Part shown: piece by piece, positions 60,908 to 64,000 of the stretch
Position numbering within the stretch: the first letter of the stretch is position 1
Layout: each line of letters begins with the position of its first letter
Assembly (NCBI RefSeq): GCF_013363995.1
Contig: NZ_JABWGO010000003.1
Location: forward strand, 585,125-649,124
Direction of reading: 5' to 3'
Length of the DNA: 64,000 nucleotides
DNA from: Nonomuraea rhodomycinica
Lineage (GTDB): Bacteria; Actinomycetota; Actinomycetes; Streptosporangiales; Streptosporangiaceae
The notes under the pieces: generated by a model
The model's database searches: none
What the model was told of the DNA's origin: nothing
What the model saw: only the letters and a program-made list of their open reading frames with translations
Made by a program: the position numbers and the translations under genes

Positions 60908-61061
60908 CGCCCGAGCCGCGTCACCCCGTCCCCATGTCGTAGTGGCCGCCCGCGATCCGGGCCGCCGCGTCATGGGCGGGCACGGCGGCGGGCGGCTCGC
61001 CCACCACGCGATCCCGGCCCCAGGCGCGCTCCGCGGGAGGTCCTCGGCGCAGCCGGCGTCC

Positions 61062-62123
61062 CTAGGGCGTCGCCGCGGCCCTGTCGCGTCCGAAATGGTG
61101 CGCCGCCAGGTGGTCGGCCCAGCGCAGGAGCGAGGTGGTGACGTCGGGCATGGTCAGGCCGTGCCGGGCCGCCAGGGCGTTGGCGGGCCCGGTCGGGTAG
61201 CGGTCGCTCGACAGGAACGTCAGCGTCTCCGGGTCCGTCCTGGTGATCCGGCGGGGCAGACGCCTGAGGAGCGGCACGGGCACGCGCGCCCGCGGCACCT
61301 TGACCCCGTAGTGCCGCCCGACGAGGGCGAGCAGGTCGGGAAGGGGCGGAGTGTCGTCGTCGAGCACCCAGTACGAGCCGCGCTCGGCGCTCTCGTCCAC
61401 CGGCAGCAGGGTCATGAACCGGGCCAGGTGGTCCACCGTGACGACCGGCACGAACGTACGCGCCCCGCCCGGCAGCGCCGGCATGGCGCCCCGCCAGATC
61501 TCCTCCACGCTCGACGCGAGCCCGAGCAGCTGGTCGGACTCGCCGGTGACGCTGTCGCCGATCACGCTGGACGGGTTCACGACCGACCACGGGACGCCCG
61601 CCTGGTCCGCGACGGCCCGCAGCACAGCGTCCGCCTCCACCTTCGACGCCTCGTACGCGCCGAGCGCCCGGTAGACACTCCGCCGCCGCTCGTCGCTCCA
61701 GGGGACCAGCGCCGGATCCTGCCCGCCCACCCGGTAGCCGGAGACGTGGACCAGGCGGCGCAGCCGCGGCAGCCGCGCCGCGAACGCGACGACCGCGCGG
61801 ACGCTGTCCACGTTGGCGTGGCGCGCCTCCTCCGCCGTCATCCCGAACCGGTAGGCGCCGGCGCAGTTGTGGACCTCGGTGACGTCGTCCCACGCCGTGA
61901 CGTCGTCCCGGATGAGCGAGGGCGCGTCGAAGTCGACGCGCAGGTCGGCCGGGGCCGGGTGGTGACCGTGCCCGGCCAGCCAGGCGGCGAGCCGCCGGTA
62001 CGACGCACCGCTCCGGGTGGCCGTGCTGACCCGCACCCCGGCCCGGCCGAGGGCGAGGACCAGGTGGCGGCCGACGAATCCGGTCGCCCCGAACACCAGG
62101 GCGTGCCGCTCCGCCGGCCTCAC
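61062..62123 (-). CDS. NAD-dependent epimerase/reductase family protein
   Basis: A 353-residue extended SDR. HALVFGATGFVGRHLVLALGRAGVRVSTATRS is the TGxxGxxG cofactor loop, VHNCAGAYRFGM and HVSGYRVGG follow, and YEASKVEADAVL holds the Tyr-x-x-x-Lys pair in modified form. The C-terminal part resembles thioester-reductase/3-beta-HSD-like proteins. The GTG at 62123 overlaps the TetR stop as GTGA, so the pair is an operon. Substrate unknown. Confidence 0.82.
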   Translation of the reverse strand: MRPAERHALVFGATGFVGRHLVLALGRAGVRVSTATRSGASYRRLAAWLAGHGHHPAPADLRVDFDAPSLIRDDVTAWDDVTEVHNCAGAYRFGMTAEEARHANVDSVRAVVAFAARLPRLRRLVHVSGYRVGGQDPALVPWSDERRRSVYRALGAYEASKVEADAVLRAVADQAGVPWSVVNPSSVIGDSVTGESDQLLGLASSVEEIWRGAMPALPGGARTFVPVVTVDHLARFMTLLPVDESAERGSYWVLDDDTPPLPDLLALVGRHYGVKVPRARVPVPLLRRLPRRITRTDPETLTFLSSDRYPTGPANALAARHGLTMPDVTTSLLRWADHLAAHHFGRDRAAATP

Positions 62124-62746
62124 CAGGACGCCTTCGCGGTCGCGGCGTCGCGCCCGTCCAGCAGCACGGTGACGGCGTGGGCGGCGCAGCGCAACGGCTC
62201 CACCGACCGCTGGGCGCGCGAGACGATCATCGCGCCCTCCACCGTGCTGACCACGGCCGTCGCCAGGGTGCGGGCCTCCGGGAGGGGGCGGCCGTGGGCG
62301 GCGAGGTGCTCGGCCACGGGCGTGATCCACGAGTCGAAGGCGTTCGCGCAGGCGTCGCGCAGCCGTTCGCTCTGCGCGCCCATCTCCAGCGTGACCACCG
62401 AGACCGGGCAGCCGAGCTGGTAGTCGCTGTCCTCGACCATCCGGGCCAGCACGTCGATCACCCGGCACACCACGGCCCCGGCGCCCTCCGCCCGGCCCGC
62501 CGGGCTTTCCGGGGCCGTCGCCGACTCGGCCAGCAGGTCGCGGAACCGTCCGGCCGCGAGTTCCACGGCCCTCTCCCCGAGGGCCTCCTTGCCCTCGGGG
62601 AAGTGGAAGTACAGCGAGCCCTTGGGGGCGCCCGCGTGCTCCACCACGGTGTTGAGGCCCGTGCCGGCGTACCCCCTGGCCTGGATCAGTTCCAGCATCG
62701 CCTCCACCAGCCGCGCACTGGTCCGGGCGCCCTTCGTTTCCGTCAT
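62120..62746 (-). CDS. TetR family transcriptional regulator (LmrA/YxaF-type)
   Basis: A 208-residue regulator. GARTSARLVEAMLELIQARGYAGTGLNTVVEHAGAPKGSLYFHFPEGKEAL is the helix-turn-helix with the APKGSLYFHFPxGKE signature typical of LmrA/YxaF-like TetR proteins. The ATG at 62746 has no ribosome site. A TATTAT -10 box ends about eight bases before it, so the message is probably leaderless. It should repress itself and the downstream oxidoreductase. Confidence 0.88.
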   Translation of the reverse strand: MTETKGARTSARLVEAMLELIQARGYAGTGLNTVVEHAGAPKGSLYFHFPEGKEALGERAVELAAGRFRDLLAESATAPESPAGRAEGAGAVVCRVIDVLARMVEDSDYQLGCPVSVVTLEMGAQSERLRDACANAFDSWITPVAEHLAAHGRPLPEARTLATAVVSTVEGAMIVSRAQRSVEPLRCAAHAVTVLLDGRDAATAKASW

Positions 62747-62753
62747 GCGCGAG

Positions 62754-62770
62754 ATAATAGACCAGTCTAT
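62754..62770. promoter_or_regulatory. TetR operator and -10 box
   Basis: The palindrome ATAGAC-CA-GTCTAT at 62757-62770 overlaps the minus-strand -10 TATTAT (62759-62754). The arrangement fits simple autorepression. Confidence 0.78.
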
Positions 62771-62987
62771 ATATTTTCGCGAGCCGAAGCTCGCGGTCGG
62801 TTCGAGGGTGAACAGCGCTCCGACCGGATCGCCGCGGCCGGCCCGTTCTCGCCCGCGTCCTCGTAGCGGTCCCCGTCCGTGGAGCCGTCGGCCATCAGCA
62901 GGGCCACGGCGGGTCAGGCGGCCTTCCCGACAGGGCATCGCTGCCAGGCGTCGGGCGATGTCGGCTTCACTCCGCACCAGGACGGCT

Positions 62988-63060
62988 GAAGGCGCAGGAC
63001 AGGGCGTGGGTCAGGACGGGGTGGCGCGGAAGGCGCAGGACAGGGCGCGGGTCAGGACGG
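62988..63060. repeat. 32-bp direct repeat across the 3' end of a TetR gene
   Basis: GAAGGCGCAGGACAGGGCG plus 13 more bases at 62988-63019 recurs at 63029-63060 with one difference. The second copy encodes the last residues of the TetR protein (ALSCAF), and the first spans its stop codon, so the gene end was duplicated. Confidence 0.85.
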
Positions 63061-63607
63061 CGGCGAAGGAGTCGGTGTTGCCCGGCGCGAGCCAGTGGCG
63101 TCCGGCCACGCGGACCGCGCCGGCGACCGAGGCGGCCGTGACGGCGGGGAACAGGTCGCGTGCGGGATCGGCGCCGGTGCGCGCCGCGATCGCCTCCGCC
63201 AGCGGACCCTCCGCCATGGTGAACGCCTTCAGCGCCTCGCCCTCCAGCTCGGGCGTCGACATGATCATGCGCAGCCCGGCCCGGTCGGGCTCCGGGTCGG
63301 TGTAGAGCTCGACCATCGCGGCGACGACGGCCTGTTCGAGCGGCTCGCCGGCGGGCCGCGCGCGCAGCGCCTGCCCCGCGCGTCTCGACTGGTCGGCCTG
63401 GAGGGCGCAGATCGCCTCCTCCCGGCTGGAGAAGTAGTTGTTGTACGTACGGGGGGAGACGCCCGCGGCCGAGGCGATGTCCTGGACGCGCACCAGGGCC
63501 AGCCCGCTGGGGCCCTGCTCGATGGCCAGGCGCAGCGCGGCGTTGCTGATCGCGTCCCGGGTGGCCCGCTTGTTGCGCGCCCGCAGATCCATGGCGTCGT
63601 CGTTCAT
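63011..63607 (-). CDS. TetR family transcriptional regulator
   Basis: A 198-residue regulator. KRATRDAISNAALRLAIEQGPSGLALVRVQDIASAAGVSPRTYNNYFSSREEAI is the helix-turn-helix with the SPRTYNNYFSSRE variant seen in efflux-related TetR proteins. The C-terminal domain has the MftR-like order LRMIMSTPELEGEAL. The ATG at 63607 has only a weak ribosome site. An imperfect 33-bp palindrome lies between it and groEL, so it may also see the groEL promoter. Confidence 0.87.
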   Translation of the reverse strand: MNDDAMDLRARNKRATRDAISNAALRLAIEQGPSGLALVRVQDIASAAGVSPRTYNNYFSSREEAICALQADQSRRAGQALRARPAGEPLEQAVVAAMVELYTDPEPDRAGLRMIMSTPELEGEALKAFTMAEGPLAEAIAARTGADPARDLFPAVTAASVAGAVRVAGRHWLAPGNTDSFAAVLTRALSCAFRATPS

Positions 63608-63626
63608 GAGGACACTCTAACCGATG

Positions 63627-63659
63627 TTGCGTGCCACGCACTTGATGCGCGCCACGCAA
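63627..63659. promoter_or_regulatory. Imperfect palindrome, putative TetR operator
   Basis: The outer arms TTGCGTG and CCACGCAA frame a 33-bp near-palindrome (10 of 13 outer positions match). It covers a TTGATG -35 box (63642-63647) that, with TGGATA at 63665-63670, points to groEL. Confidence 0.6.
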
Positions 63660-63685
63660 GTTTGTGGATAGAGTGCGGGAGACGC

Positions 63686-63712
63686 CTGGCACTCACCTGT
63701 CGAGAGTGCCAA
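63686..63712. promoter_or_regulatory. CIRCE element (HrcA operator) of groEL
   Basis: CTGGCACTC and GAGTGCCAA separated by nine bases, one or two changes from the classical TTAGCACTC-N9-GAGTGCTAA. It lies about 95 bp before the groEL start and downstream of the presumed -10, the usual position for HrcA repression. Confidence 0.88.
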
Positions 63713-63808
63713 CCGCACGTGTGCCGGGAGGGCGAGGACCGTCGTGCCCGGCGGGCCGTCCGTCGCGGGCGCCGTCCCGGCATGCCCCCAACCTGAGCAG
63801 GAGCAGCG

Positions 63809-64000
63809 ATGACCTCGAAGATGATCGCGTTCGACGAGGACGCCCGGCGCGGCCTGGAGCGCGGCATGAACCGGCTCGCCGACGCCGTCAAGGTGACCCT
63901 CGGCCCCAAGGGCCGCAACGTCGTGCTGGAGAAGAAGTGGGGCGCCCCCACGATCACCAACGACGGTGTCTCCATCGCCAAGGAGATCGAGCTCGAGGAC
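63809..64000 (+). CDS. groEL: 60-kDa chaperonin GroEL, N-terminal part (cut by window edge)
   Basis: The first 64 residues include DARRGLERGMNRLADAVKVTLGPKGRNVVLEKKWGAPTITNDGVSIAKEIELED. VTLGPKGRNVVL and TNDGVSIAKEI are the nucleotide-binding signature of GroEL. The ATG follows GCAGGAGCAGCG. No groES gene is upstream, which fits the second, CIRCE-controlled groEL of actinobacteria rather than the groESL operon copy. GroEL folds proteins in an ATP-driven ring. Confidence 0.97.
   Translation, partial: MTSKMIAFDEDARRGLERGMNRLADAVKVTLGPKGRNVVLEKKWGAPTITNDGVSIAKEIELED

Overview
The window is very G+C-rich, uses GTG starts freely, overlaps genes by 4 bp (ATGA or GTGA), and shows Tat and lipoprotein signals, TetR/MarR/GntR/LacI regulators and a CIRCE-controlled solo groEL. 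This points to a filamentous-type actinobacterium, perhaps Streptosporangiaceae such as Nonomuraea; the family placement is inference. No rRNA, tRNA or CRISPR array was seen.

Layout. 1-2.8 kb: end of a class II glutamine amidotransferase, small membrane proteins, a Gfo/Idh oxidoreductase and a DUF4288 protein. 3.2-20.5 kb: a catabolic regulon of 15 structural genes plus a winged-helix regulator. It holds a CUT1 sugar ABC importer without ATPase, two secreted beta-propeller proteins, two DapA-type aldolases, two DegT-type PLP enzymes, an NAD epimerase-like protein and four amidohydrolase-type TIM barrels. Six copies of a 22-bp palindrome (arms like AGTTACGGTC) mark its promoters, so the genes appear to form one pathway, probably for an acidic or amino sugar glycan. 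20.7-22.8 kb: an FAD monooxygenase divergent from its TetR regulator. 22.8-25.0 kb: tandem repeats, then a secreted CE1-type esterase with a CBM2, preceded by three xylanase-type boxes.

25.1-35.9 kb is visibly less G+C-rich and looks like an accessory block: a lipoprotein, a membrane M28 peptidase, a SapA-like secreted protein, a secreted serine hydrolase, and a compact four-gene operon. That operon encodes a 51-residue peptide with six cysteines, a membrane thioredoxin-like protein, an ABC exporter and an S26 signal peptidase. I read it as a candidate uncharacterised disulfide-rich secreted peptide system. A 23-bp element built on GAGCATGTGCTC occurs in front of the lipoprotein, the serine hydrolase and the peptide operon.

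36-47 kb: a Tat-exported beta-carbonic anhydrase, a single-chain eukaryote-like acyl-CoA carboxylase (1822 aa), a LacI regulator, a decayed IS605-type TnpB with its right-end hairpin, an M28-like protein and a secreted alpha/beta hydrolase. 47-57.7 kb: a second sugar operon, all on the minus strand: GntR, CUT1 binding protein and permeases, GH94-like enzyme, ROK kinase, SIS protein, SDR, FAD oxidoreductase and phosphotriesterase-like hydrolase. Almost every junction is a 4-bp overlap, and two micro-ORFs bridge the last one. 57.8-64 kb: a methyltransferase, MarR and TetR regulators with divergent or downstream oxidoreductases, and the start of groEL.
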